Positions 48,858 to 58,415 of a stretch of 64,000 bases of DNA are shown here, piece after piece; positions within the stretch are counted from its first letter, which is position 1, and each line of letters begins with the position of its first letter. The notes beneath the pieces are model-generated. The model searched no databases and was not told where the DNA came from. It worked only from the letters and a program-made list of their open reading frames with translations. The stretch covers positions 558,001-622,000 of the forward strand of contig NZ_JMIW01000001.1 of assembly GCF_000715015.1 (NCBI RefSeq). Reading direction: 5' to 3'. Source of the DNA: Erythrobacter longus. GTDB taxonomy: Bacteria; Pseudomonadota; Alphaproteobacteria; Sphingomonadales; Sphingomonadaceae. A program made the position numbers and the translations under genes.

Positions 48858-50555
48858 ATGTCTGGACCGAAAGTCACCTTGGAAAACGAAGCGGCGCAGT
48901 CGACCAATGCTTTGGGGCCGTTGGTGGGCCTTGCGCGTGAAGACTTTGTTGGAGCGGTTGCGGTGCTCTTGCGTGAAACCGCTTCTGACCCCAAGCGCTT
49001 GATGAAACACGCGCAAACCATGGGCGAGGACATGGTCAAGATCGTGACCGGCAAAAGCGATCTTGCGCCCAACCCCAAGGATAAACGGTTCCACGACCCC
49101 GCATGGCAGTTTAACCCATTCTTCCGAGCGGGAGCGCAATATTATCTGGCGATCCAGAAGGGCATGAACAACTGGCTCGAAGACCTTGAGCTTGATGAGC
49201 TTGAACGCAACCGCGCCAATTTCATCTCCAACATCATCATCGACAGTCTTGCCCCGACAAACACGCTTGCCGGAAACCCGATTGCGCAAAAGCAGCTGAT
49301 CAATTCGGGCGGACTTTCGCTCATCAAGGGTTTGCAAAACGCCTATAACGACATCGTCCACAATCGCGGCATGGTTAGCCAGGTGGACAAGCGCCCGTTT
49401 AAGCTGGGTGAGAATATCGCGACATCCAAAGGCAATGTCGTGCATCGCACTGAAATGTATGAGCTCATCCACTACGCGCCGACCACGGACGAAGTGTATG
49501 AGATCCCCCAACTCACGATCCCGCCGCAGATCAACAAGATGTATATCAACGACCTCTCGCCTGAGAAGTCGATCATCAAATGGCAGGTCGACAATGGGGT
49601 ACAGACCTTTGTGATTTCCTGGCGCAACCCGTCCAAGGATCAAGGTCACTGGGACATGTCAGACTACATTGCCTCGTGCGAAGAAGCGCTTGAGGTTGTG
49701 TCGACGATTTCGGGCTCCAAGAAGGTCAACGTATCGGCTGGGTGCTCGGGTGGTCAGACCGCTTCCGTGCTCGCCTCAAAGCTGGCTGCGACCGGCAATC
49801 CGATCCTCAACACGCTCACCCTTATGGTGTGCGTCCTCCACCCCAAACCCACCGACATCGAAGCAGGCTCTTTGGTAAGCGAGAACGGCATTCAGATCGC
49901 AAAGAAACGTGCGGCCAAGAAAGGCATCATAAAGGCCGATGATCTGGCGCGCGGATTTGCGTGGCTGCGGCCCAATGACCTTATCTGGAACTATGTCATC
50001 AACAACTACCTGCTTGGCATGGACCCACCGGCGTTTGACGTTCTTTACTGGAACTCGGATGCGACCAACCTTTCGGCAAGCCTGATGGGCGACTTCCTGA
50101 CGCTTTACGAAACGCTCGCGTTCTCAACGCCGGGCGAGACCGAGATGGCCGATCACAAGATCGACCTCACCAAAGTGACAGCGGACCTGTTCATCCTTGG
50201 CGGTGTCACCGATCACATCACGCCTTGGAAAGCGACCTATCGTTCGACCCAGCTGTTCGGGTCTAAAGACGTCACTTACGTCCTGTCGCAAAGCGGTCAT
50301 ATGCAGGCGATCCTCAACCCGCCAACCAATCCCAAGGCCAAATATTTCGTCCAGAAGAAGAAGGGCAAACTGCCTGCAACCGCCGATGAGTGGCTCCAAG
50401 GCACCGAAGAGGTCAAAGGCAGCTGGTGGCCGTACTGGATGGAGTGGATCCAGAAGCGTTCGGGCAAGAAGGTCGCCGCGCCTCAGATTGTGGGCAATGA
50501 CGAATATCCAGCGCAAGAAAGCGCGCCGGGACTCTACGTTATTGAAGAAGTCTGA
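48858..50555 (+). CDS. phaC: Class I poly(3-hydroxyalkanoate) synthase
   Basis: A 565-aa alpha/beta-hydrolase-fold polymerase of hydroxyacyl-CoA monomers. Catalytic triad: Cys in SAGCSGGQ (about residue 296), Asp in GGVTDHITPW (about 452) and His in SQSGHMQAILNPP (about 481). The WQVDNGVQTFVISWRNPSK and HWDMSDYI blocks are typical. The lipase-like box usually reads G-x-C-x-G, and here the first Gly is Ala (A-G-C-S-G). No phaE or phaA/B genes are next to it. PhaZ follows after a hairpin. Confidence 0.94.
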   Translation: MSGPKVTLENEAAQSTNALGPLVGLAREDFVGAVAVLLRETASDPKRLMKHAQTMGEDMVKIVTGKSDLAPNPKDKRFHDPAWQFNPFFRAGAQYYLAIQKGMNNWLEDLELDELERNRANFISNIIIDSLAPTNTLAGNPIAQKQLINSGGLSLIKGLQNAYNDIVHNRGMVSQVDKRPFKLGENIATSKGNVVHRTEMYELIHYAPTTDEVYEIPQLTIPPQINKMYINDLSPEKSIIKWQVDNGVQTFVISWRNPSKDQGHWDMSDYIASCEEALEVVSTISGSKKVNVSAGCSGGQTASVLASKLAATGNPILNTLTLMVCVLHPKPTDIEAGSLVSENGIQIAKKRAAKKGIIKADDLARGFAWLRPNDLIWNYVINNYLLGMDPPAFDVLYWNSDATNLSASLMGDFLTLYETLAFSTPGETEMADHKIDLTKVTADLFILGGVTDHITPWKATYRSTQLFGSKDVTYVLSQSGHMQAILNPPTNPKAKYFVQKKKGKLPATADEWLQGTEEVKGSWWPYWMEWIQKRSGKKVAAPQIVGNDEYPAQESAPGLYVIEEV

Positions 50556-50592
50556 TAGACACCCGATCTAAAGCGCATCCAAAAGAGCTTAT

Positions 50593-50633
50593 GGGAGGCA
50601 CAGCCCGCAAGGGATCTGCGAGCCGTGTCTCCC
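50593..50633. terminator. Long hairpin between phaC and phaZ
   Basis: GGGAGGCACAGCCCGC pairs with GCGAGCCGTGTCTCCC (about 14 bp with few mismatches), followed by ACCCTCTTT. Could be an attenuating terminator or an RNA-processing site setting a lower phaZ level. Confidence 0.55.
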
Positions 50634-50672
50634 ACCCTCTTTACCCAATGAGATGCAGGCTGAAGGGTTGGA

Positions 50673-51533
50673 ATGGACGTGAATGAATTTATGAAAGATG
50701 CGGTCGTCACCATGAAACAGGTGGCGGGACGGACGCTACGGGTTGCTACATGGAGGCTGGATCAGCCTTCCGATCATCTGCCGGTTTTGTTCTTCAATGG
50801 TATCGGTGCAAATATCGAAGCGGTCGCCCCGCTTGCCGATCATTTGAACGAGCGGCCTTTCATCATGTTCGACATGCCGGGTGTGGGCGAATCGCCTGAT
50901 CCCTTGCTGCCCTATAACCCCTTCACCATCAGCTGGACCGCGGCCCAATTGCTTGACCAATTGGGTGTTGGCGATGTGGATGTCATGGGCATCAGCTGGG
51001 GCGGCGGGATCGCACAGCATTTCGCCATGCAGCACGCAGAGCGCAGCCGCCGCGTCATCCTGATCGCGACGAGTGCGGGCATGTTGATGATGCCGGGAAG
51101 CCCAAAGGCGCTTACCAAAATGGCTAATCCGCGCCGCTATGTCGATGCCGATTACATGATCAAAAACTTTGAGACATTGTACGGTGACGGCCTTGGCAAG
51201 AGCAAAGGCAAAGGCGGGCATATGTCGCGCCTTAAGCCCCCATCCCCGCGCGGCTATATGTATCAGCTGATCTGTATGCTCGGCTGGACCAGCGCGCCTG
51301 CTCTGCCATTCTTGCTGAAACAGGAAACGCTCATCATGATGGGCGATGACGATGCGATTGTGCCACTTGCCAACGGCAAGTTTCTCAACATGCTGATCCC
51401 GAATTCAGAATTGGTGGTGATGGAAGGCGGCGGACATTTGTTCCTGCTAAGCCACGAGGAAGAAAGCATTTCAGCGATCCAGTCTTTCCTTAACCGGAAA
51501 GAAGGTGCGGCCGGGAAAAGCCAAGCCGCTTAA
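50673..51533 (+). CDS. phaZ: Intracellular PHA depolymerase (PhaZ-type alpha/beta hydrolase)
   Basis: A 286-aa protein resembling the intracellular PHA depolymerases of pseudomonads: PVLFFNGIGANIE, FDMPGVGESP, nucleophile box GISWGGGIAQHFA (Ser), the Asp region MMGDDDAIVP and His in MEGGGHLFLL. It would mobilise stored polymer to hydroxyacid monomers that bdhA (11464-12216) can oxidise. Another alpha/beta hydrolase function cannot be fully excluded. Position 117 bp after phaC supports the role. Confidence 0.85.
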   Translation: MDVNEFMKDAVVTMKQVAGRTLRVATWRLDQPSDHLPVLFFNGIGANIEAVAPLADHLNERPFIMFDMPGVGESPDPLLPYNPFTISWTAAQLLDQLGVGDVDVMGISWGGGIAQHFAMQHAERSRRVILIATSAGMLMMPGSPKALTKMANPRRYVDADYMIKNFETLYGDGLGKSKGKGGHMSRLKPPSPRGYMYQLICMLGWTSAPALPFLLKQETLIMMGDDDAIVPLANGKFLNMLIPNSELVVMEGGGHLFLLSHEEESISAIQSFLNRKEGAAGKSQAA

Positions 51534-51568
51534 GCGCCCCTCCTGAGTGCGACGTCTAAGAGCGGCGC

Positions 51569-52468
51569 CTAAGCTTGGGGCAACCACTCTTCCAGGATAG
51601 CGTTCACTTCATCAGGTGCATCTTGTTGCACCCAATGCGACACACCTGGCAGGCGTTTCAGCGTGAAATCGCTCACCCATTCATCTGTGCCTTGCGTGCA
51701 GTGAATGTTTAGTGCGACGTCCTCTTCGCCCCAAACCATCAATGTCGGCACGTCCACTCGCCCATCGCCAAGGTCGATGGTGTCACGATGGCGCAGCAAA
51801 GCCCGGTAGTAATTGACCATAGCGGTGCGCGCACCGGGCCTGCGACTTGCATCGCTGTAAACCCTGCGTTCTTCGAGGCCAAAGCGTTCCTTGTTGCACG
51901 ATGTTCTTGCGATCAAATCGCCCACCGCATCACCGCCTTTGCGCGCCAGCATCTTCTCTGGCAGCCAAGGAAGCTGGAAGGCAAATATGTACCAGCTTTT
52001 CTTGAATTGCCGCCATTTCCTGATCTCGCGCCGGGCAACCATGGGATGGGGCACATTCATAATCACGAGCCGTGTAAGCGGGCGCAGCTTCGTAATCGCA
52101 AAGGCCCAAGCAATGATCGCGCCCCAATCATGGGCAAACAAAGTGACCTTTTTGGCCCCGCTTGCATCGATCAAATCCGCGACATCCTGCGTCAGCCGGT
52201 CGAGCGCATAATCGCGCACTTCACCCGGCCGGTCTGTCGCGCCATATCCGCGAATGTTCGGTGCCCACACGCGGTATCCCTTGTCTGCAAGCAAAGGCAT
52301 TTGATGCCGCCACGAATAATGCAACTCGGGAAAACCGTGGAGCAATAGCGCCAGATGATCGCCCTCTCCCGCCTCCGCGACTTCAAAGGTCAGCCCGTTT
52401 GTCTCGACAAAACGGATCGCGATCCCGCTGTCTTCAGGCGGGGTCCAGCTGGGCGTCCTATCGGTCAA
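51569..52468 (-). CDS. Epoxide-hydrolase-like alpha/beta hydrolase
   Basis: A 299-aa protein with the epoxide hydrolase/haloalkane dehalogenase pattern: LLLHGFPELHYSWRHQ (oxyanion region), nucleophile Asp in LFAHDWGAIIAW, and a His in PGVSHWVQQDAPDEV. Only a TTG at 52466-52468 gives the full N-terminus. It overlaps the stop of the upstream GDPD gene, so translational coupling is likely. Substrate unknown. Confidence 0.87.
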   Translation of the reverse strand: MTDRTPSWTPPEDSGIAIRFVETNGLTFEVAEAGEGDHLALLLHGFPELHYSWRHQMPLLADKGYRVWAPNIRGYGATDRPGEVRDYALDRLTQDVADLIDASGAKKVTLFAHDWGAIIAWAFAITKLRPLTRLVIMNVPHPMVARREIRKWRQFKKSWYIFAFQLPWLPEKMLARKGGDAVGDLIARTSCNKERFGLEERRVYSDASRRPGARTAMVNYYRALLRHRDTIDLGDGRVDVPTLMVWGEEDVALNIHCTQGTDEWVSDFTLKRLPGVSHWVQQDAPDEVNAILEEWLPQA

Positions 52469-53415
52469 CCGCCTGCTCGCGTAATGCCGCAGGTGCCTTC
52501 CACAGGCAGCCGCTTTGCCTGCGAAAGCGCCGCAGCAGCAGCACGTGGGCGGTCGGTGGCAATAATGTCCACCCCGCCCTCACCCAGTTCAGCATAGCGT
52601 TCATCGGTGCCAAACCGCGCAAAGATACCGTCCAGCGACCTGTCCGGACGCCCCAGCGTGCCAAAGATCACTTCGACATCCTGGCGATCAAGATCGGTGT
52701 AGAGATCAGGGCGCACCGTGCGCGTGCCGGTAAAGGCGACTATGCTTTGCGCCGGAATTCCTGCCTCAACAATTTCGGCCAGATCACCCGGTTCATTTAC
52801 CGAATAGGAAATCAGCATCTCTGGCGCGAGCTCGTAAAGCCTCAATGCCTGCTCTTTGGTATAAGCGATCAGGATCACCCCTTGCGCCATATCGGCTGCG
52901 CGAATTTCTGAGATGACGGTCGCGAAATCGGCTGTGCGCTTGAAATCGACCTGGAGCACGCTCTTGCCCCTCGCCCACTCAAGGGTGTCCGCAAATGTCG
53001 GCACCTTATAGGGCGTCACCCACCCTGCCTCATCCACCAGATTGAGCTGAGACACCTCAGCCCATGGCACATCGGTCACAGCGCCTTTACCCGTGGTCGT
53101 GCGATCCAGCGTTCGGTCGTGCATGAGGTAGTGAACGCCGTCCGGGCTGGACGCCACGTCGATTTCCATCATAGCGGGGAGCGCATGTAGCACCGCATCC
53201 ATAGTTTCAATCCCGTTTTCAGGAAGGCCCGGCGAAGGTCCCCCGCGGTGCGCCGAAATGATCGTCGCATTTGCCTCCTCAAGGCAGTCGAGCGTTGCCG
53301 ACAAATCACCCTCAGTAGGCATTCCCCAAGGCCCCCCTTGAAATTGTCCCATCGCAGGGGTGGACGCAGCAAGCACAGCAGTGCTGACCGCCATCAATAA
53401 CGCTTTCGATTGCAC
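52465..53415 (-). CDS. Glycerophosphodiester phosphodiesterase, exported
   Basis: A 316-aa protein from the GTG at 53413-53415, with AGGAG nine bases upstream and a signal peptide ending TPAMGQ. The frame open further upstream is not signal-like. GDPD motifs: IISAHRGGPSPGLPENGIETM (His-Arg, Glu), MEIDVASSPDGVHYLMHDRTLDRTTTG (Glu-x-Asp and His), and QVDFKRT. Hydrolyses glycerophosphodiesters in the periplasm to feed glycerol-3-phosphate or phosphate pools. Transcribed divergently from the amidohydrolase gene. Confidence 0.9.
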   Translation of the reverse strand: MQSKALLMAVSTAVLAASTPAMGQFQGGPWGMPTEGDLSATLDCLEEANATIISAHRGGPSPGLPENGIETMDAVLHALPAMMEIDVASSPDGVHYLMHDRTLDRTTTGKGAVTDVPWAEVSQLNLVDEAGWVTPYKVPTFADTLEWARGKSVLQVDFKRTADFATVISEIRAADMAQGVILIAYTKEQALRLYELAPEMLISYSVNEPGDLAEIVEAGIPAQSIVAFTGTRTVRPDLYTDLDRQDVEVIFGTLGRPDRSLDGIFARFGTDERYAELGEGGVDIIATDRPRAAAAALSQAKRLPVEGTCGITRAGG

Positions 53416-53528
53416 GGATTCGTTCTCCTTCACCCGCCAGATTAGCGCCCTAACCCGTCTGGACAAGCTGGTTGCCAAGACAGTTTTGATGTGAGACTTT
53501 CTCACACAAGAGAGACAGGAGAGAAACC

Positions 53529-55295
53529 ATGCCCGCATTCGACCTAATCATCAGGGGCGGAACCATTGTCGATGGTACCGGCCAGGCGCGTTTTACCGGC
53601 GATGTTGCTGTAAAAGACGGCCTGATCGCGCAAGTCGGAGAAGTGCGCGGTGATGCAACGCGCGAGATTGACGCGAGCGGCAAAATCGTCGCGCCCGGCT
53701 TTGTCGACATCCACACCCACTACGACGGGCAGGCAACATGGGATCAGGAAATGGCTCCCTCCAGCTGGCACGGGGTCACGACAGTCGTAATGGGCAATTG
53801 CGGCGTGGGCTTTGCCCCCGCCAAACCCGACCGCCACGAATGGCTGATCAGCCTGATGGAAGGGGTAGAGGACATCCCCGGCACCGCATTGGCCGAAGGG
53901 ATCACTTGGGATTGGGAGACCTTCCCGGAGTATCTCGACGCTCTCGAAAAGCTCCCTCGCGCGGTTGATGTGGGCACCCATGTGCCGCACGGGGCGGTGC
54001 GCGCCTATGTGCTGGGCGACCGTGAACAACCGGGCGCTGTGCCAACGGACGAAGACATCAAGGCGATGTCGGACATCGTCGAAGAAGGCGTTCGCGCCGG
54101 TGCTTTGGGTTTCTCCACCTCGCGCACAGTCCTGCACAAGTCCGTCGATGGCGAACTTGTGCCCGGCACCACTGCTACGGCAGAAGAACTGGTCGCGATT
54201 GGCCACGCTATGGGACGCGGCCAGAAAGCAGGCGGTCATGCCGTCTTCGAAATGGCCAGCGACCTCAAGCGCGAATGGAACGAATTTGAATGGATGGGCA
54301 AGCTAAGCCGCGAGGCGGGCGTGCCGGTAACCTTTGCAGCGCTCCAATCCATTGCCAAGGAACTGCCGCTACAAGAGCAGATCGACAAAATGCGAGCCGA
54401 AAATGACAATGGCGCCAATATCGTTGCGCAGATTGCCCTTCGCGGAAACGGTATCATCATGGCGTGGCAGGGGACAGTCCACCCCTTCGTTTATCGCCCC
54501 AGCTGGATGGCCATCGCAGATCTTCCGTGGGAAGAGCAAAAGGCGAAACTTCTCGACCCTGCGTTCAAAGCGCAATTGCTCTCTGAAACCAGCGATTACA
54601 CCGACGCACCGCAGGACATTATGGAAGTCGTCGCGGTCATCACCATGGGCTGGGCGTTGCAGTACGAGATGGACGATGATTTCGACTATGAACCCGATGC
54701 AACGGCCAGCATCAATGCGCGCGGGCAAGCGGCGGGGGTTGACCCGCAGGAATACGCCTATGACCTGCTATGCCGCGACGAGGGAACCGGCTTCATCTAT
54801 TTGCCGATCCTCAATTATGCGGATGGCAATCTCGATTTCCTCCACCCCTTGCAGCATTCCGATGACACGGTGAATTCCCTGTCTGATGGCGGCGCGCACT
54901 GCGGCACGATTTGCGATGCCGCATCGCCCACCTTCATGCTTGAACACTGGGTCAAGAACCGCAAACGCGGCGACCGGATCACTCTGGAAAACGCGATTAA
55001 GCGCCAGTGCCGCGACACAGCGGTGCTCTATGGCCTTGAGGATCGCGGTGTGATTGCGCCGGGCTATATAGCTGACCTTAACGTCATTGATCTGGAGCGC
55101 CTGAAACTGGGCCGTCCGTGGCTCGCCTTTGACTTGCCCGCAGGTGGAAAGCGCCTGCTGCAAACAGCACAAGGCTATGATTACACGATCAAGAATGGCA
55201 CGGTGACCTTCGAAGATGGCAAGTGGACGGGCGAGGCACCGGGTGGCCTGATCCGTGGCCCACAACGCGCTGAGCTTGCCGAAGCTGCCGAATGA
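53529..55295 (+). CDS. D-aminoacylase / N-acyl-D-amino-acid deacylase-type amidohydrolase
   Basis: A 588-aa metal-dependent amidohydrolase. The metal-binding [15 protein letters not shown] and subtype blocks [43 protein letters not shown] and [16 protein letters not shown] match the D-aminoacylase-like subfamily (PF07969). Start ATG with AGGAG upstream. No signal peptide. Substrate may be an N-acyl-D-amino acid or a related cyclic amide. Overlaps the following SDR gene by 4 bp. Confidence 0.88.
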   Translation: MPAFDLIIRGGTIVDGTGQARFTGDVAVKDGLIAQVGEVRGDATREIDASGKIVAPGFVDIHTHYDGQATWDQEMAPSSWHGVTTVVMGNCGVGFAPAKPDRHEWLISLMEGVEDIPGTALAEGITWDWETFPEYLDALEKLPRAVDVGTHVPHGAVRAYVLGDREQPGAVPTDEDIKAMSDIVEEGVRAGALGFSTSRTVLHKSVDGELVPGTTATAEELVAIGHAMGRGQKAGGHAVFEMASDLKREWNEFEWMGKLSREAGVPVTFAALQSIAKELPLQEQIDKMRAENDNGANIVAQIALRGNGIIMAWQGTVHPFVYRPSWMAIADLPWEEQKAKLLDPAFKAQLLSETSDYTDAPQDIMEVVAVITMGWALQYEMDDDFDYEPDATASINARGQAAGVDPQEYAYDLLCRDEGTGFIYLPILNYADGNLDFLHPLQHSDDTVNSLSDGGAHCGTICDAASPTFMLEHWVKNRKRGDRITLENAIKRQCRDTAVLYGLEDRGVIAPGYIADLNVIDLERLKLGRPWLAFDLPAGGKRLLQTAQGYDYTIKNGTVTFEDGKWTGEAPGGLIRGPQRAELAEAAE

Positions 55296-56122
55296 GCGCG
55301 TTTGTGCCCAACGCCGGAGACTGGGCCGTCATCACCGGCGCAGGGCGCGGGATTGGGCGCTGGCTGGCACAGCATTTCGCGGCCAAGGGCATGCGGATAT
55401 GTGCGCTTGATATCGACGCATACGAAGCCGAGGAAACCGCGAGATTGTGCGGCACAGAGGCGCGGGCCCATGGCTGCGATGTATCGGACGCGAAAGAAAC
55501 GCAGCGCGTCGCCGCAAAGCTTATCGCGCAAGGCATCGAGCCCTCGCTCCTTTGGATCAATGCGGGCGTCGGCAGCGCAGATACCTTAAGCGAAGCCAAA
55601 GCGCGCACCCTCGATTGGCTGATGGGTGTAAACGTGATGGGCCCTATGCACACCGCAAGGGCGTGGCTCCCCGTGCTGAAGGCGCAAAATGGCCCCTGCC
55701 ATGTCGGCATCACCGCGAGTTCCGCCTCGGTAACGCCGGTCAGCGGACCCTTCACGCTCTATGCCACCACAAAACAGATGACCGCCGCCATTGGCGAGGC
55801 GCTCATGGCTGAACTTGCCGAGGATAAAATCGGTGTGACGATCCTTTGCCCCGGCATCCTCAACACGCAGATATGGAACGCGGCTCAAGCCCGGCCTGAG
55901 CGGTTCGGCGGTCAACGCCAGGCCCCCGATGAGGCCGGCGACCACTGGCGCGCACAGCCCGGCCCCGAAGTTCTGCAGCAAGGGCTTGAGGAAACGCTCG
56001 CCAAAGGTGGTGGATGGTGCATCATCCCAACCGAGAATGACACGGCTGAAAAAATGGCAGAGCGTCATGCCGCGCAAACAAAGGGCTTGTTCGACTACGC
56101 CGTACAATCAGAGGGCAAGTAG
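55292..56122 (+). CDS. Short-chain dehydrogenase/reductase
   Basis: A 276-aa SDR. Cofactor motif TGAGRGIG, catalytic Ser-Tyr-Lys in ASSASVTPVSGPF and LYATTKQM, and CPGILNTQI after it. INAGVG replaces the usual NNAG. Substrate unknown. Second gene of the operon with the amidohydrolase (4-bp overlap), suggesting that the released product is oxidised or reduced here. Confidence 0.86.
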   Translation: MSAFVPNAGDWAVITGAGRGIGRWLAQHFAAKGMRICALDIDAYEAEETARLCGTEARAHGCDVSDAKETQRVAAKLIAQGIEPSLLWINAGVGSADTLSEAKARTLDWLMGVNVMGPMHTARAWLPVLKAQNGPCHVGITASSASVTPVSGPFTLYATTKQMTAAIGEALMAELAEDKIGVTILCPGILNTQIWNAAQARPERFGGQRQAPDEAGDHWRAQPGPEVLQQGLEETLAKGGGWCIIPTENDTAEKMAERHAAQTKGLFDYAVQSEGK

Positions 56123-56146
56123 CACCCCTCTCCAACGGTTTCTGGA

Positions 56147-56611
56147 TCAAGCAGGTTTGGGAACGGTAAACGCGCCCGCGCTTGCTTCGACGATGCGGCG
56201 TGCGGTTCCGCTCGCAATAGTCATCCAATACGTGCCGCCAGGCCCAAGCTTCATGCGCGCTCCCGACATCGCGAATACCTTTGCTTCCTCGACAACCAAT
56301 CCGTCCCACCGAATGAAGATCGGGCTGCTTAATGGTGCGAACAGTTTCCAGATGCGCACCCGCAAACCGCGTTTACACACCTCAAACGTCACGCATCCTC
56401 GATACGATACGCCAAGCTTTTCCTTGCCGAGATAAAACCCGTTGAAACGCAAGGTCTGGATCGCCGCCTCATCACGGTCAGGGTAGTGTTCCTCAAGCAC
56501 TGCCCAACCGGTCAACTTGGGCAAAAGAGCGGTCACGACGAACCAGATCGCTGCCACCAAGACCGGCGTTGCAGCGGCGTAGATCCAGACGTCCTGCGAT
56601 CCACCGTTCAT
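56147..56611 (-). CDS. Hypothetical membrane-anchored protein
   Basis: A 154-aa protein with one N-terminal transmembrane helix (WIYAAATPVLVAAIWFVVTALL) and a soluble domain of mixed strands (GFYLGKEKLGVSYRGCVTFEV, MTIASGTARRIVEAS). Family not recognised. Its start overlaps the DUF2855 stop by 4 bp. Confidence 0.65.
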   Translation of the reverse strand: MNGGSQDVWIYAAATPVLVAAIWFVVTALLPKLTGWAVLEEHYPDRDEAAIQTLRFNGFYLGKEKLGVSYRGCVTFEVCKRGLRVRIWKLFAPLSSPIFIRWDGLVVEEAKVFAMSGARMKLGPGGTYWMTIASGTARRIVEASAGAFTVPKPA

Positions 56612-57717
56612 GGTTTGACCACGATGCCCTTGGCCGGGTCAATTTTCCCACTGATCATCTCAAGATAGGTCGCGCGCGCTGCGTCTAGTCCCTCGTGGAC
56701 CTCAATTGCAACTGTGCCATCCACAGCATCAAGGAACGCGTGCCAGGTCTTGGCGATCATCTGACCCCCTTTGGCCGGGCCATGTTCCTTGAAGAACGAG
56801 ACAAAGTGGTCGGGCGCAAAGAACAAAGTTGGCTTTGGCCCCGGAAGCGCGCCGGCGTCGCCGCCCATAGAGCTACGCGCCTCGATATGGGTCGCCCCGA
56901 CAAGACACGAGTATTTGAGATTGTCGGTAAAGTGGTGGTGCAGCTTGCCCAAAACGTCTGCATTACCGGCAAAATCGACCGTCACACATGGGCCAATCGG
57001 CAAAGTGCCGATCGCGTCATAGGTGTGCACTTCATCATAAAGCCCGGTGCTTTCCGTAAAATCGACATTGCCCGGTGAGGTAAGGCCAATCCGTTTGATG
57101 CCCGGCGAATTTTGCTTTGCGACACTGGCAAGGCCCATCGCAGTTTTTGACGATGCGCTGGTGAGGATCACGGTCTCTGCCCCGAACCAATCTTCAGAAC
57201 GCATGAAATAGTCGATCACAAAGCCGGTTTTGAACAACGGGCCATAGATCATCCGCTCGTTTTCGCGCGCTGGATCATGCTCTGGGTCCGCAGCCAAACG
57301 GTTGTAGCTGTTGTAAACCGGGCTCATCGGCTGGCGATAATCGGTCATGTCAGAAAAGCTTGCGGCGCTAATATTGCCCGGCACCACATCAAGCTGGGTT
57401 CCCATTGGAAGATAGCCGTAAACCCGCTCACCCACGGCGATTTCAGCGCATTTGCTCTCAGTCACAACAGCATGCCCCCACATGGGAACGATGCCGAGAC
57501 CCTCTTCATCTGTTTTGGGCGGGAAGAAATTCCAATAGCCAAATCCATCACCCACAACCGCGTAAGTGATGTTGTTTGCCGTTACCGAAAAGCTTTCAAC
57601 CTTCAGCCGAATGGAACCTTCGGCGAGTTCGCCCGACGGTACTTCGACGAGCTGCGCATGGGTCAATTCTTTCTTGCGGACGTGGACTTGTGATACGTGG
57701 ACTTGTGATAGGGTCAT
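56608..57717 (-). CDS. DUF2855 family protein
   Basis: A 369-aa protein of the DUF2855 family, distantly related in fold to zinc-independent medium-chain reductases. Blocks NITYAVVGDGFGYWNFFP, GIVPMWGHAVV, MIYGPLFKTGFVIDYF, LTSASSKTAMGLA and TFFFAPD-like LFFAPDHFVSFFKEHG are characteristic. Function unknown. The N-terminus contains a tandem SQVHVSQVHV from a 15-bp exact duplication (57680-57709). The GGAGGA ribosome site is held in a 7-bp hairpin (57728-57743), which may limit translation. Confidence 0.85.
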   Translation of the reverse strand: MTLSQVHVSQVHVRKKELTHAQLVEVPSGELAEGSIRLKVESFSVTANNITYAVVGDGFGYWNFFPPKTDEEGLGIVPMWGHAVVTESKCAEIAVGERVYGYLPMGTQLDVVPGNISAASFSDMTDYRQPMSPVYNSYNRLAADPEHDPARENERMIYGPLFKTGFVIDYFMRSEDWFGAETVILTSASSKTAMGLASVAKQNSPGIKRIGLTSPGNVDFTESTGLYDEVHTYDAIGTLPIGPCVTVDFAGNADVLGKLHHHFTDNLKYSCLVGATHIEARSSMGGDAGALPGPKPTLFFAPDHFVSFFKEHGPAKGGQMIAKTWHAFLDAVDGTVAIEVHEGLDAARATYLEMISGKIDPAKGIVVKP

Positions 57718-57755
57718 TGGGAAAATCCTCCTCGTTCGAGGAGAGACTTAAACCA

Positions 57756-58406
57756 TCAGCCTTCGATTTCCCAGCGCGTTGCGGCAATTGCCGGGCGCTT
57801 TTGCAAACGGTCCAGCCACGCCTTGAGCTCATCGCATTGGGCGATCCCGACCTCGCCCTGCGGGGTGAGTTCAAGCGAGCGTACGATGGGATAAAGAAAG
57901 ACATCGGCAAGCGTAACCTGCGCCGCCGCATCCCCAAGCGTCCAAGCGCCGTCTTTCTGCAATTCGGCCTCAAGAAAGCCCAAAGCCCGGCTGATCTGCG
58001 GAAGCGCGCGGTTGATCTTGTCTGGATCAATGGGAAACCCTGCAACCCGGTGCATGACCCAAGGCATCACCAATCCCTCCTCAAACAAAGGGAAAATGTA
58101 GTTGTTCGCAAGCGCGATCCATTTGTCCATCACAGCGCGGTGTGATGGCTGTGCAGGCTGAAGCGCGCCACCATTATGCGCATTGTCCAGATATTGCGCG
58201 ATCGACACGCTCTCGATCAACTCAAGGCCATCAACCTCCACCACGGGCACCTTGCCAAACGGGTGCCGGTTTTGGGGCGAGTTGGCAGCTGTCGCGATTG
58301 TTTCGTGAGTTAGTCCGCACTCTTCAGACGTGATCTGAACAATACGGGTGTAAGTAGATATAACTGTGCCAAAAATTTGGACCTGAGCAACATTCGCCGC
58401 ACCCAT
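57756..58406 (-). CDS. Glutathione S-transferase-like protein
   Basis: A 216-aa protein: thioredoxin-like N-terminal domain with HPFGKVPVVEVDGLELIESVSIAQYLD (cis-Pro and Glu-Ser glutathione site) and helical C-terminal domain with TLGDAAAQVTLADVFLYPIV (N-capping box). Detoxification or isomerase role, substrate unknown. Same strand as DUF2855 and DnaN genes. Confidence 0.85.
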   Translation of the reverse strand: MGAANVAQVQIFGTVISTYTRIVQITSEECGLTHETIATAANSPQNRHPFGKVPVVEVDGLELIESVSIAQYLDNAHNGGALQPAQPSHRAVMDKWIALANNYIFPLFEEGLVMPWVMHRVAGFPIDPDKINRALPQISRALGFLEAELQKDGAWTLGDAAAQVTLADVFLYPIVRSLELTPQGEVGIAQCDELKAWLDRLQKRPAIAATRWEIEG

Positions 58407-58415
58407 TACCGGACT

